DNA of 64,000 nucleotides from Sisyra terminalis (GCA_958496175.1 OY292280.1:930001-994000), one strand, 5' to 3'. Shown: positions 1 through 11,287, numbered from the stretch's first letter. The notes: generated by a model from the sequence alone, not told the origin. Translations and numbers: made by a program.

Positions 1-532
1 CGTGTGAAACATTGCATTTGAATTATAATATTTGATTAATAATACCGACTCCACGCCCTGTCATCTACCGCCAAACGGAGGAACATAGTAACTGTTTATG
101 ATCATCAAATCACTTGTCACCTGTCTAATATCGCTACTTTTTAATTAGAGAAGTATTAAAATCAAGGAACGAACAAACGTCATTTCTTCTCGAACAAATG
201 AAAACACACTTGGTCTCTGAAGCACTCGCCGTTTGAAATTAACGCCTCCAATTTCCCATAAGTGCCTTAATATTCCATATTCAAGTAAGGGAATATAATG
301 GTGAACCTACTTATTTTCATGCAATTCTTTTCTTTATTTTGTTGGCTTTTTCTTAAAAAAAAAACAGTTTAATGACGAACATGCGTAGATCTTATACGAA
401 CAAACGAGGATCTATAAGAAATCATCAATTCCAAGGGAAAAATACCATATTTAAAAAGGAGGGGCTAACTTTAGGTTTCTATTTCTTGCTGAAGAAGCAA
501 TAAATTATTGCGAAATTATTGGACAAAAAATA
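1..532. other. Intergenic, A/T-rich, contains a dispersed repeat piece
   Basis: I see no convincing gene here. About 255-345 is a diverged copy of a repeat also found at 36500-36610: both have an interrupted ATTCCATATT, then CCTACTTATTTTCATGCA, then TTGTTGGCTTTTT. If the MSL2 gene is spliced at 650, a short 3' exon could lie here, but I could not find one with confidence. Confidence 0.5.
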
Positions 533-1675
533 TTAACTTATTAGCACGCTCCAACAACTATCCTCTACATATAGTAGAACATAAAGAAAAAAAAATGTTG
601 AAAAATCAAAAATCGAAGAGGTAACTTTAGGGAGCTGTGAAAAAGCTACCTTTACACCATCGGCACGGTGAGGATTTCGACAACCCCGACACCGACATTC
701 CAAGCAGGCTTTCCCGTCCACATAACAGGGACACCGCTGACCGCAACAGGTGAGCTTTCCAGGCGTTGGGGTCGCATTGCCACATCGACATCCTTTTCGT
801 TTTCCCAGCAACGATTTCGACCGACTCGACGTAGGTTTTTTAAAGTTTTGGGTCTGCGAGATTGTGGTGGATTTGGCGCCATTTCCTTTGATCGTATACA
901 TCAGTCCGCCCTGAGCCGTTGATGATATACTCCCAGAAGAAATGGGCCATAAAATGGTCGAAGACTGCGATAACGGGGTTAAGTCGGTCTCGTTTTCTCG
1001 CTTCCTCTTTAGCGTCAGCTTGTTACTTCCGGCAGTGTTGCAAGAAGACACTGAATACACAGATAGGGACTCAGAATCGTCGGGATTCGATCCTGGTGGA
1101 GTTGAGGTAATTGACGGCAAATTTATAATATTTGTTGACGAGTTTTCCAAGTTGCCATTGATCGCTTTTCTTGGCGCTGTGGAACGATTTGCATAGGCTG
1201 GTGGTAACATGCTGTAATCGGAAAATCCTCCTCCGCCTTTATAATCATCCGCAAATGTTGATCCTTCGCAGATTAATTCCATTAAATTGCAAGCGGCTTG
1301 GTCTGAGGAAGTGACGGCTTGGTCGAAAATCGTCCGATACACTGCGGTCGTTTTAAAATATTTACATAGAACCTTATAGCATTGTTGGAGGGAACGAAGT
1401 TGATTATTAGTACGATAGTTATACAAATTACGGCAATACTGGCAAGAAGGCTTCAGTTTTTTGCGGCCATTACGACAACTGTAGCACACATGATGCTGGC
1501 AATTTCCATCGATTGGCGAATGTGGAATCATTGCCAAATTCGAACAAACGGTGCAGGAAAGCGATTGGCGTAAGTATGGAACCAGCCGATACAAATCATT
1601 CCAAGCAGCTGTGTCATGATTATTTAACTGCATTACTAATTTACATGTCGACAAATACAAACTTATTGCATTCAT
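533..1675 (-). CDS. msl-2: E3 ubiquitin ligase MSL2 (RING + CXC domains)
   Basis: Seen: from the Met at 1675 the protein reads MNAISLYLSTCKLVMQ, the usual MSL2 start, so this Met is preferred over one 17 codons upstream (1726). A C3HC4 RING follows (C41, C44, C59, H61, C64, C67, C78, C81). A low-complexity Ser/Thr/Asn linker comes next, then a cysteine-rich CXC domain at about residues 295-340 (GCRCG, CCGQRCPCY, CLECRCRGC). Known: MSL2 is the RING E3 subunit of the male-specific lethal (MSL) complex; the CXC domain binds DNA. In Drosophila it drives X dosage compensation, while in other animals it acts with MOF on gene dosage more broadly. Odd: the protein is short (380 residues) and, after the CXC domain, runs into an unconserved hydrophobic tail. 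A donor-like AAG|GTAGCT lies right after the CXC domain (exon end at 650), so the true 3' end may be spliced and the last 39 residues may be intronic. Identity is near certain; the 3' end is not. Confidence 0.9.
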   Translation of the reverse strand: MNAISLYLSTCKLVMQLNNHDTAAWNDLYRLVPYLRQSLSCTVCSNLAMIPHSPIDGNCQHHVCYSCRNGRKKLKPSCQYCRNLYNYRTNNQLRSLQQCYKVLCKYFKTTAVYRTIFDQAVTSSDQAACNLMELICEGSTFADDYKGGGGFSDYSMLPPAYANRSTAPRKAINGNLENSSTNIINLPSITSTPPGSNPDDSESLSVYSVSSCNTAGSNKLTLKRKRENETDLTPLSQSSTILWPISSGSISSTAQGGLMYTIKGNGAKSTTISQTQNFKKPTSSRSKSLLGKRKGCRCGNATPTPGKLTCCGQRCPCYVDGKACLECRCRGCRNPHRADGVKVAFSQLPKVTSSIFDFSTFFFLYVLLYVEDSCWSVLIS

Positions 1676-2454
1676 ATTGGAACTTAGTTTGGTATTCAAC
1701 ATTGAAAAAATTGAACCCAACGCCAATTTGCCGCCTGATTGACGGCTACACAGAAAACATTTTTTTTAACACTTAAATTAAACACTTTCAACATAAAACA
1801 AATAAATACATATTTTCTCAAATATTTTACACAAAATTTATATAAAAAAGCCTAATAAATTGAACGATTTTGATAAATATACAAAAAGTTTGACAGAGAA
1901 TCTCCACTGTCAACACATGGGTTTGTTAAAGTTAGCCACTAAACAAACCGTTAGCCAAGTAACAAACCAACCAGCAAAACAAAGCGCGCCATAAATCCAA
2001 CACATTTGAAATTAATTGATTAATTCATTTAGAAATTGGGACTTCAAACGAAAGATACTTTACTTTTTTAGACTAAGATTAAAAAGTAACGACTAATTAC
2101 ATCAAAATACAGCCACCAATCTATTTACAAACAAACAATAGGGAGAATAGGGGGCGATCGCCCCCAGAAATTCCAGGAATTTTAATTTAATTCTTATAAC
2201 TAAGAAATCTGTGCATCTTTTACAAATTCTAAATTTTGGGAAATTAAAATTTTAATTTAAATAAAATAAACGTGATCAATACATATTGAAACAGAAATCG
2301 CTAGATTAAAAACGGATTTACGCCAGGAAGGGCCATAATCAAAGTATAATCAGGAGCTTTAATTCGATTTCATCAATAAATTTAAGTAAAAAAAAAATCC
2401 ATTTTACTTACTCTTATATTATGTTTCTACAAATGGCAACCCTGTTAAAACAAG
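1676..2454. other. Upstream region of MSL2, no gene seen
   Basis: This A/T-rich stretch upstream of the MSL2 start presumably carries its promoter. The sequence shows no TATA box or initiator I would defend. A short G-run (GGGAGAATAGGGGGCGATCGCCCCC, first 20 bases quoted at most elsewhere) around 2139-2165 contains the perfect 14-bp palindrome GGGGGCGATCGCCCCC core. Confidence 0.3.
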
Positions 2455-2645
2455 ATGTTTAAAATTTATATGTTTTTAATGGTGTTTAATGCATTTTTTG
2501 TACGTTTTTTAACAATAGGTTGTATTCAAACAAGGTTGTTAGAACAGTAAGAGATAAAAAAGCTAACATGCATATAATAAAAAAGAACAAAGGCATAAAT
2601 GTGGCTGGTGATTAGGCATGCTACGAAACGCTACGCATCAGTTGC
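2455..2645. repeat. Dispersed repeat F (copy 1)
   Basis: Contains TTTTTTGTACGTTTTTTAAC, AACAATAGGTTG, then GCTAACATGCATATAATAAA and GTGGCTGGTGATTAGGCATG followed by CTACGAAACGCTACGCAT. The same series in the same order recurs at 27290-27450 and, from the AACAAGGTTG part on, at 47440-47540. It has no coding capacity that I can see, so it is probably a non-autonomous mobile element. Confidence 0.6.
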
Positions 2646-2675
2646 ATATACTTTACCTATGATTTCCACATATTT

Positions 2676-2790
2676 TATTCGACTCATGTCATTATTAGAA
2701 CAATCAAATCGGGCAACGTTGCATCTTCTACTATGTTTTTGATTTAATTCGCAAATAAATTGGTCCATATTATAGTTAGAACCAAATCGA
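2676..2790. repeat. FB-A half element
   Basis: One arm of the FB-A palindrome family: GACTCATGTC start, GGGCAACGTTGCAT core, TGATTTAATTCGCAAATAAA and TTGGTCCATA. The opposite arm is missing. Confidence 0.55.
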
Positions 2791-2870
2791 TATTAATTAC
2801 ACAATAGTTCAAGTACATTAAAAAGAATAATATTTTTTGAAATTATTCAATGTAATAATATTATTTAGTT

Positions 2871-3160
2871 TTTAACAGGAAAGTGGATTTAAAGGACGTA
2901 AATCCATATACTAATAATTAATTCAGCAACGTTTCGGTTCTTTATTTGACCTTCATCAGGCTTCTTAATATAAAGTATATAATATACATCTCAAATACAG
3001 CAACGTAGCAAAAAATTATAAACTATGTCGCTGTATTTTTGAGATGTATGTTATATACTTTATATTAAGAAGCCCGAATATTAATTAAAGGACCGAAACA
3101 TCGCTAAATTAATTATTAGTATATGGGTTTACATCCTTTAAGTCCACTTTCCTGTTAAAA
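2871..3160. mobile_element. FB-C: 290-bp foldback element
   Basis: The left arm begins TTTTTAACAGGAAAGTGGAT and the right arm ends with the complement, ATCCTTTAAGTCCACTTTCC TGTTAAAAA. The two arms pair over almost their whole length with a short A/T-rich centre near 3010-3020. The left arm, read on the minus strand, contains CTGATGA, a short stem and CGAAAC, the order of a hammerhead ribozyme core. This combination is known from the ends of Penelope-like elements and retrozymes. No open reading frame is present. I infer a non-autonomous, possibly Penelope-related, inverted duplication. Confidence 0.65.
2931..2959 (-). other. Hammerhead-ribozyme-like core
   Basis: On the minus strand the order is CTGATGA, then GGT with loop CAAATAAAGA closing on ACC (a 3-bp stem II), then GAAAC. 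These are the conserved catalytic-core blocks of the hammerhead fold. I could not define the NUH cleavage site and stems I/III, so activity is doubtful. The matching position of the right arm keeps CCGAAAC but has lost CTGATGA. Confidence 0.4.
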
Positions 3161-3633
3161 ATGAAATCATATTAAGTAAAATATGGACACAACAAATTTA
3201 TCGATTCAATGTAATATTTCAAATAATGCAAGAAGAGTAGATAAATACAATATATTGCATTATGTTTTTTTTATATTTGAATTGAAAATCAGTTTCTATA
3301 CATAAATTTGGGTAATAAAATTAAGCAATTATTATTGTATTAATTATATTTTTACTTCGTCGCTATTTGTACATGCTGTAGGTATACGCAATTGATTATT
3401 TATACTAGCTTTATCTATATACAATTGACTGTTTATTCACATCTACATATAATAGTTTTTAATTAAAATCCACTTCTATATGGCAAATGTTTTTGATAAA
3501 TATTTTTCGAACAAGTTGTCCATGATCTATTGATAAACAGTTCATTCATTAATTTAAGATACCAATTTGTATAAGAAGTCAATTGTGTATTATATTATTT
3601 AAAACTATACTGTATGTTTAAGTAGCCAATTTG

Positions 3634-3770
3634 ACTCATGTCCCTTTTTGTAACATCAATATTTGGTGTATTGCATTTTTTATTTTGTTTTTAAATTAAT
3701 TCGCAAGTGAATCAGGTCATAAAGAAAATTTACCAACAAAAGAGCAAATTATACGATATAAGAAAATATT
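3634..3770. repeat. FB-A half element
   Basis: Diverged left arm of FB-A: GACTCATGTCCCTTTTTG, then TTGCATTTTTTATTTTG, AATTAATTCGCAAGTGAATC and the ACAAAAGAGCAAATTATACG block seen in complete copies. Confidence 0.5.
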
Positions 3771-3856
3771 GGGAATTTAAAGTTGGAAGATTAAGTAAAA
3801 AAATCAGTTATTATTTAAATTTTTGTATTTGAATATAGTACAAAGGATATTCGAGT

Positions 3857-3862
3857 TTTATT
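3857..3862 (-). other. Polyadenylation signal of taxilin
   Basis: AATAAA on the minus strand (TTTATT on plus), about 20 bases past the taxilin stop codon. Confidence 0.5.
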
Positions 3863-3882
3863 GTTGATTTGAAAATGTGGGT

Positions 3883-6814
3883 TCAAGATTGATTTGAGTC
3901 GGTGTCCGGAAGTGGGTTACTAGTTTGGCATTGTTGTACAAATTGTAACTCCTTTTGTAGTTCCAAAAGTTTTTGCTTTAATGCCAAATATTCCATTTCT
4001 TTTCCCGAAGTAGTGGAATTTGGTTGTGGTTGGTTTGACCCATTGTTAACTCCTGTTTGTTCGGAGGGTTTTTCTTCCGAAAGCTTGTCTTCGCCAGATT
4101 CGACCAAATCGGAATTTAAATTTTCAGCGGTTTCATTCAAGGAATTGGCCGCTTTGTTTAAATCATCCGGAGTAGATCGCAAATTTAATAAATCCCGTAG
4201 TTTTTTATTTTCTTCGTAGCATTCGACTCGGTCTTTTTGTAAAGCACGATTCAAATCCTTCATTTTCTCCAGTTGCTTGTTTTTGGTGGCCAAGTTGGCC
4301 TCATGTTGGCCAATTTTTTCGTTTAGTTTGCTCGTGATTTGGTATTGGAGTTCGAATTTTGTACGCCAAATATCCAACTCTTTGCTTACATCGAGAAATT
4401 TGGTTTTCATTTTGGTGACTTCGTCTTGGAGTCCAGAATACAAGGCACTGTTTGAACTAAGGGTGGATTGGACATTTTCGTAGTCGCATTTGTAGTTGTT
4501 GACGTCGTTTACCAGTTTCTCATGGATCGTTTTCGATTCCTCACGTTGTTTCTCATACTGTTTTTCCAGCCAATTTAACCGTTTCATTTGCTTCTGGTAA
4601 CGCTTTTCACTTTGGCACAGCAACTGTTGCGTTTTCACCAATTCGGTTTGTAGTTTGGCGGTATTTTCCGCGTAGGTTTTCTCCCGTGATGTGGTTTCTT
4701 CACAAACTTGCCGCAGCCGTTCGACCAGTTCTCCGTTAGTTTGCCGCAACTGTTCATTGGTATTCACCATATCTTGCATCGAAATATTCACATCATTTAT
4801 GGTCAATTTAAATTTATCGGATATTTCTTTGGTTTTGCTTTCTTGACCACGAAGTATCACCTCATTTTCATTCTGTAAACCGAAAACGAAAACAATCAAA
4901 ACTGTAAATACATAACTTGAACTATTCCAAAACTATTTAAATCTAACAGAGCCAAATCTATCTAATGGAGGATCTAGAAACAAATATTTTGTGGGACTTA
5001 TATATCCCTATCAAAGATTCACATAAATCCAAATGGATTTATGTAGGAAACCACATGCGAAAGAATGTATTTATGTAAGAAACCACACGGGAAAGGATGG
5101 GTTAGAGACAATACTCTCAGTTAGTGGACAATGAAGGAACACTCTTATTTTCAAAATAAAATTAAAATTATCCGCTAACCTGAGATTGCAAAATATTAAA
5201 CGCTAAAGTTTTATTTTTCCCATCGATGCCATGAACTTACTTAAATATACTTACCCAATTTCAAAGGGAACATTTACGTTGGAAACCGTATTTATATATT
5301 TTTCATTGTTTTAAATGACCCTTTGTTTTAACTCTTATTTACCGTCGCTTTATGACTACTGAGGTCTTTAGCGACTCTAGATTTACTAAAAATCTATAAA
5401 TCGAAAAATATCGAAAATTTGTTCGATTCGAGGATCAAACCCAAAATCTACCAGTTTTGAAGAGTTCACCTAGACCACTCGGCCACCAGTAGGCTTCATT
5501 TTTTATTAAAGGTAATATTTATTTGATGGAGGTGGAAATTAGTTAACACTAGACGACAAACTTAATTTCACATTTCGTAACAAAATATATGTAAATAAAA
5601 AAAGTAAGTAATTTACAGTGAAGTCTACATAGGAATCCACATTGATTCCTTGTGTGGATTTATTGATAGGATATGTATAAAAAATATTAAAAAAGCTTCT
5701 TTAATATATTGTAGTATTTTCCGAAGAATACAAATTGAAATCCAGGACTGAAAAGAGGACTGAATTATTCGTTCCTTGATTTTACATTCCGTAACCAAAG
5801 ATTTGAATTTAAATAAATAATAAAATAACAAAAATTAATTTCTAGTAAGTAATTTACAGAGCTGTTCTATATATTTTTATGGGGAAGCTGTGAAAAATTA
5901 GTTGGCAATCATGCGAATTACTTTTTTCCTATGTGAAGCCTACATGGGAAACCACGTAGGAATCCATCTGAGAACACCACATAAGAATCCACATTGAATC
6001 CTAATGCAATGATTTTCGACAATTTAAAATAGATGCTTATTGAATTTGTATTTTGCTGCCATTAATAACACCATCTAGCTTCGCCTTCAAAGAAGCAAAT
6101 GGACCACTCCGGATAGAGTATAACAAAGACAACATATATCTTTATCTCATGATTTCTTAGCGTACAATCAATATTACGGTTGCATTTCCGCCATTTTGAA
6201 GTGGTGGTTTGAAGCTTTTAGAGGCATTTTAAAATAATGATTTCAAAATGCCTATTTTTAACTGGGATTATGTTTGGAGAATAATGGTTTAATCTAACGA
6301 AACAACATTTAAAGATCAAAAGCATAAAATTTCCAATACGATTGGGGCGCATTAAAGCAATCAATAATTTAACGGATTTTAACCGTTTTTCTAAATAAAT
6401 CTAACTTACTTTCATTCTTTTGTATTCCTTATGCAATTCCCGACATAGATTCTCCATTTGCACTGTTTTTACAGTTTGGCTATAAAATTTGTTCTTGTAC
6501 ATTTCCTCCAAAGCACGGCGCTCTTGAATCAAATCTAAACATTTGTTGTACAACTTCTTACACTTTTCATCGCCCGGCAAATTTTTAATAATATCCTTTA
6601 AACATTTTTCATCATTTCGCTTCTCTCGATTTTTGTCTTTTGTCGACTTTGATTTTTTCACATTTTCACAGCCGCTGGCATTGGGAGCTGTGAACTCTTT
6701 TTCTCCATCCTCAACTGTTGAATTCGTACCACCAGTTTCCGCATTCGTATTTTGTGCATCAATAATTTTCTCCATTTCTGAATCGATTTTACCCAAACTA
6801 GTCGATTCTTCCAT
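3883..6814 (-). CDS. Taxilin family coiled-coil protein
   Basis: Two exons: 6814-6410 (Met at 6814) and 4872-3883 (stop TGA 3883-3885). They are joined through GTAAGT / TTTACAG, phase 0, giving 464 residues. The N-terminus is acidic/basic low complexity with a Lys-rich patch at residues 53-70. The taxilin core at about 70-370 is a continuous coiled coil. Diagnostic stretches are LPGDEKCKKLYNKCLDLIQ and YKNKFYSQTVKTVQMENLCREL in exon 1 and NEQLRQTNGELVERLRQ and LNWLEKQYEKQREESK in exon 2. The C-terminal 95 residues are an acidic, Asn/Ser/Gln-rich tail. Known: taxilins bind syntaxins not engaged in SNARE complexes and the nascent polypeptide-associated complex, and act in vesicle traffic in the cytoplasm. 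The 1.5-kb intron holds a SINE and other repeats. Family assignment is firm; which vertebrate paralogue it corresponds to is not decided. Confidence 0.93.
4960..5320. repeat. Dispersed repeat G (copy in taxilin intron)
   Basis: This segment resembles 61910-62330 over its whole length: CACATAAATCC / GGATTTATGTAGGAAACCAC, then TAGAGACAATACTCTCAGTT, then a TTTTCAAAATAAAATT block and a TTTTTCCCATCGATGCC / ACTTACTTAAATATACTTAC block. It lies within the taxilin intron. Many shorter pieces with ATAGGAAACCACAT occur at 5615-5670, 5930-5995, 8060-8095 and 63220-63290. Confidence 0.55.
5330..5491 (-). mobile_element. tRNA-derived SINE, copy 1
   Basis: On the minus strand it begins TGGTGGCCGAGTGGTCTAGG, a class-II (Leu/Ser type) tRNA A-box region. 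This is followed by GGGTTTGATCCTCG (B box) and a body ending AAAGCGACGGTAAATAAGAG. The same arrangement occurs at 7806, 14609, 22045 and, truncated, at 43081 and 44640. It lies in the taxilin intron in the same orientation as the gene. Confidence 0.75.
6040..6255. repeat. Dispersed repeat H (copy 1)
   Basis: Contains TTTGTATTTTGCTGCCATTA, AGAGTATAACAAAGACAACA and GCATTTCCGCCATTTTGAAG. The same series is at 27655-27845 and inverted at 56525-56690. It has no ORF and lies inside the taxilin intron. Confidence 0.6.
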
Positions 6815-7805
6815 TGTGTAACGTACAAAACTGGAACAATTTTTGACTTAAATATCCCCAAAATCAGTATTAAAAATTAAATGTATTTAATAATCTAATA
6901 AATACCTAATATTTTAGAGTGGATTTAATAAAATCGGCGAGTTTCTTTCCACTTGGTGCGACCTAAATCTGGCTGGTACGACATGTGTTTAAAAAAGCTA
7001 TTTTTAGCCTGAATCTTAAAATAACTTATTGAAATTTTCAACTGAATAAAACCCTGCACATCGCAACTATAAAGCTGCATTAATACCTATAAACTTTTAT
7101 TCCGATTTCGATTCGCAACCCTTGAAATTTCGTTAATGTATACTGGCATTTGTAACGAAGACTACAGAATGTACTCTCGTAAAAATATCAAATCTTCATA
7201 TTAGTGGAACTAAATATTCCCAATCCCACGGAATTCAGGTTCCCAACAAGTCTATGATATAGTCTCACATTACAGAAAGTTATTTTTTTCCTCATAAAGT
7301 TAATTCAACTGCAGTCAAAGGTCTCAAGATCAAAAAGGACTTACAATAGAGTTACCTAAAAGTAATAATAGGAGTCGATTAATTCAAAAACATACAGAAA
7401 CTTATTAATTTATTTCGTATTTAGTTATTTCTCCTTCCTCCCCCACATCAACACGACTGGTATTCGAGAAAAAAAAAAATATTTTGATAGAAAGTTATAA
7501 ATTTGCTGAAAAACTCGACTTAAGGTTGTAGAGCAATAAAAACAGCAAAAGTCTCATTGGTTTCAAAATCTCTTTTATCTAATCACACATTTCTTTAATT
7601 CTTTCATTCGTAATGAATAAACATAAGTGTCCAAATAAATCGTTAAGTTCTCGATTATCTTTCTGAATATATCAAAGGAAGCAATTCGCTGACTTTCATA
7701 AATTGATAACTGTCGAATTATTAATTGTTGCTTAGTATAAATAAATATTTGTTTTGCAATGTTTTAGTTATGGTATGTAATTTAAATGTAAATAAAACAT
7801 TTTTG

Positions 7806-7975
7806 CCGACGGGTGGACGAGTAATCTAGGTGGCCGCTCTAGAACTAATAAGTTATGGGTTAGATCCTCGTATCGAGCAAATTTTGCGATGGTTCTTGAT
7901 TATGGTTTTTTATTAACTCTAGAATCCCAGAAGATCTTAATAGTTATAAAGCGATGGAAAATAACAATTAAAAAC
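7806..7975 (+). mobile_element. tRNA-derived SINE, copy 2
   Basis: It starts with GACGGGTGGACGAGTAATCT (A-box region), then GGGTTAGATCCTCGTATCGA (B box), then TATTAACTCTAGAATCCCAG and GTTATAAAGCGATGGAAAAT ending in an A-rich tail. It is diverged but collinear with the other copies. Confidence 0.7.
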
Positions 7976-8351
7976 AAAAATCATTTTTGTCGTTCTAGAC
8001 AAAACCATAACGAATTCATATGTAAATAAAAATGTTATTATTGTAGTAGTTTCCTATCAAAAAAATTCCATAGGAAACCACATGAATCCCTGTGAGGTGT
8101 TTTCGGATTTCAAAATTTCTAAACTATTATTAATCAAAATTATTATCAAATGACTTCCACTGTATTTTTCCATAAAAATTTATACGATAGCCCTGTAAAT
8201 AAATCAATTACTTACCAGAAATAAATTTTAGTTAATTTATTATTTATTTATTTTTATATATGCTATTACGGAATATGAAATTAAGTTTGTCCTCCTGTGT
8301 TAATTAAACTATTTAACAATGGAAACAAAGGAAATTTACTCAAAATAAGAT

Positions 8352-8700
8352 TTTTTCGCTGACTTTGAACACTTATACTGCATATAATTTAATTTTATGT
8401 AGTATAATTTAATATAATAACATAAAAATTATACCATGAACATAAATTTGAACCGAAGTTCAAACAAAAATATTTGTGACTTATTGCCCAGATGCGAATT
8501 TTGATTGCCAAGCAATCTTCCTCAGTGGTCATCAAGTAGTTTGGATCACTCCGTAACTGCTTTGTGATGATTCACGGAGTGATCTTCTATTCAAATTTAT
8601 GTTTATGGTATGATTTTTATATATTATTATATTAAATTATACTACATAAATTGGACCGCAATATATTCTATGTATTGTATACACAAAGGAAATATACGTT
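8352..8700. mobile_element. FB-B foldback element, truncated copy
   Basis: The left part reads TTTGAACACTTATACTGCAT, AACATAAATTTGAACCGAAG, GATTGCCAAGCAATCTTCCT and CATCAAGTAGTTTGGATCAC. The right part is the inverted outer arm (TTTATGTTTATGGTATGATT, then TTGTATACACAAAGG). It matches the longer palindrome at 41262-41735 and lacks part of the right inner arm. Confidence 0.65.
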
Positions 8701-9085
8701 TTCCACTTTTGCCAAATAAATCTTGCCATTAATGAATTAAAAGCATATTTAAAGTAATGAAAAATAATTAACTAGATAGATTATCTCTAGACTCCGCTTT
8801 ATTTGTTTCCTAAATGAATTCACATAATTCCATCATTTACTGTGTTGTTTCCTATGTAAATCCATCCTTGCCCCTTTTCTACATAAACCTAACTCCACGG
8901 CGGTTTATGAGTGAAATAATTAGTGTTGTTATAATTTTATTTAATTTATATTAACATATAAGTAGACTATGTATTACATAAATAATTATTTACATAATAT
9001 TATTTTATTTACAATTATAAAATTTGAAAGCTTTGATCTGCACAATTGAATACAAAAATAATTATTATAAAATTATATTAAACAT

Positions 9086-10453
9086 TTATTTGACTCGATT
9101 GTAGTAAAACTCGATCACTGAGTGACTAACATTCCATCCTGAAATTATTGAGATGATATAAATCAATATTAATAATGGAAGAGATGAAAGAATGTAGTTT
9201 GTTTTCTGTAGAAAGGGTAAACCTAAAAGAAAAAAAATATAAATGTAAATATAGAAATATAAATAATTAAAAAGATATGCACACATAACATCCATTTTTA
9301 AGAGCTAAATTTCAAAAGTAATAGTTTTATGTCAAATTGTTCGAGAAAGTATCCAAAGTAAGTTAAGTAACCTAAACCCTTGCATTGGTTTGACTATTTC
9401 AGCTTCAATAGATTTTGAGATATATAGACTTACAATCAAGAAAATATTATATGTTATATGCTTTTTTATATGAACTATTATCGGCCATTTCTGGTCATAT
9501 CTTATGATTAAAGGGGAATTCAGTTGAAATGCACATAAATTGTAAGTGTACATCAAGTTTATATAAGTTTAAAATATAAGTTTCGATATAGGTTCTCATT
9601 TGTGGGCCAATTCTTCATGCTAATTCGCCTAAATACTTTGAAATTAATAGTGAGAATAAATAAATTATTTACAATTATATCCCAAAAATGTAATGTAGAT
9701 GTAATAGCCGAGGGCAGCCAGCCAGAAGGAGTTTCCCAGTAATCTTGAAATGAACCATTCGTGATTGATAAATCCATTGTAGAAAAAAAGTTCCCAAACG
9801 TGGATGATAACAAATGGAGGAAGAAATGCGTTTAAATGGACATCGAATGTATAACCCCATTCGAGGTCTTGATCGGTGATATTATCATTTCGCCGTAACC
9901 ATCGGTTCCCCACATACCAGAACAGGGTGGCTATTATAATTCCAACGCCGATGCAATCGACTAGTACCACATAAATTAAGAATTTCAACGTCTGCCATAG
10001 GCCTAACCGTAATACAACGGCAAACGTTATTGAAGAAACTAAAAAAGAAAATTGATGAAAAAAAAAGTTTGTAAACTAAGCCAACGAACTTACTGGCTAA
10101 CCATCCACTTAGTAACAACAAAAATGCGGGATCATCTCTGGCAAACTGCTTTTTGGTTTCTAAAACAAACGTTTGATTTTCGCAAATAATCGGAATAGTG
10201 AATGAAAAAACGTACGTTTTCTATAACTGAAGTTTCTGTATACTTTCTGAGGGGAGACAAACAGGTACCACATTTGCCACAGAGCAAATTCGAAGTCCAT
10301 TTGTTGAAACTTAAAAATTCTCCGTAAATATTTGTACCGCTTCATCGCTGCTGACATACAATTTTGCCGGGAAGTCGCGGGCTCCGGTAATAATGGTTGT
10401 CCCGATTGATTAAATGATTCGCTTATCGAACGTGTTCGATAATTATGCTTCAT
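9086..10453 (-). CDS. unc-50: UNC-50 family Golgi membrane protein
   Basis: Four exons: 10453-10216, 10159-10094, 10038-9673 and 9222-9086. All joins keep frame (C|AA = Gln, A|TT, T|GT) and give 268 residues, close to the family length. Diagnostic segments: FKFQQMDFEFALWQMWYLF, SPQKVYRNFSYRKQT, FARDDPAFLLLLSGWL, YVVLVDCIGVGIIIATLFW, EWGYTFDVHLNAF, LGNSFWLAALGYYIYITFLG and the C-terminal SGWN...FYYNRVK. About five hydrophobic segments follow a cytosolic N-terminus. Known: UNC-50 (yeast Gmh1) is an inner-nuclear/Golgi membrane protein needed for surface delivery of some nicotinic acetylcholine receptors and linked to ARF-GEF recruitment. A minus-strand AATAAA overlaps the stop codon. It is divergent from HCF, about 2 kb apart. 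Confidence 0.96.
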
Positions 10454-11135
10454 TTTTCACCACTTTTCCCTTTTTCGGTTAATTTTCAAGATCAGTCTTC
10501 AACGTATCAAGTACTTAAATGACAACTGGTGCGAACGTCAAATCCACTCAAATCCGTCAAATTAGTGATTCCAGTTCCGAATCGTTCGTCGCGGGTTCTC
10601 AATCCCTAATAATTTACAAGTGCGTAAAACCGGCGTGCGTATGATGCGCAATGCAAAACAATGATAAAAACATTATCAATTAAAACAATAGAAAAAATCG
10701 CTTTTTTAAATGAATTATATCTAAATTTAAAACGAAATTATGATTTCAATAAATATAACACATCATTAATTATTTTCCTTTTTAATTTAGAATCCATAAA
10801 CAATGAAAACAGAAGCATTGCGTTCCACTAGGTTAACATAACAATGGTAACAATGCCTTTATACAACAATAGCAACAGTGGTAATCGAAAAAGTACACAA
10901 TTTTATTAAAAATTATCAATCTATATTTCCAGATGTCATCCAAAATAAACGAAATAAACACATACGTGAACGACATGAATCACGTGACTCTAATTCAAAT
11001 AAACCGCGACATTTTTTCTAAAATGCTAGAAAACAGAGGTCCTCAACATTTTTCACTTTAGAAACACAAGTGAAGAAAGGTACAAAAGGGCTCAAATTCC
11101 GGGATAAGCTTGAATCAGGCTCGTCGGATTTTGAT

Positions 11136-11287
11136 AAGGTTTGTAAATTACACAGGTTGCTCCATTAGAAAAAAAATGACGTCATACGAAGAATTTTGAA
11201 ATTGAATCAGTCTGAAGATATATACGAATTTCTTCTGGATACGTCACGTAGCCACCATGAGGCCACCTGTGTATTTTATAAACCTTG
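11136..11287 (-). mobile_element. 150-bp inverted-repeat element with TGACGTCA (copy 1)
   Basis: It begins AAGGTTTGTAAATTACACAG and ends TGTGTATTTTATAAACCTTG, giving terminal inverted repeats of about 25 bp (AAGGTTT..AAATACACAGGTKGC). The interior holds AAAATGACGTCATACGAAGA and TACGTCACGTAGCCACCATG. The element at 51106-51258 is the same sequence in reverse orientation, with about 95% agreement by eye. It has no ORF and looks like a MITE. Confidence 0.8.

Larger units (their letters stand above)
6815..9085. other. Intergenic between taxilin and UNC-50, repeats only
   Basis: No gene was found. The stretch includes a SINE (7806-7975), a large foldback fragment (8352-8700) and pieces of repeat G (8060-8300, 8850-8870). 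The 6815-7000 part presumably contains the taxilin promoter, but no motif stands out. Confidence 0.5.
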
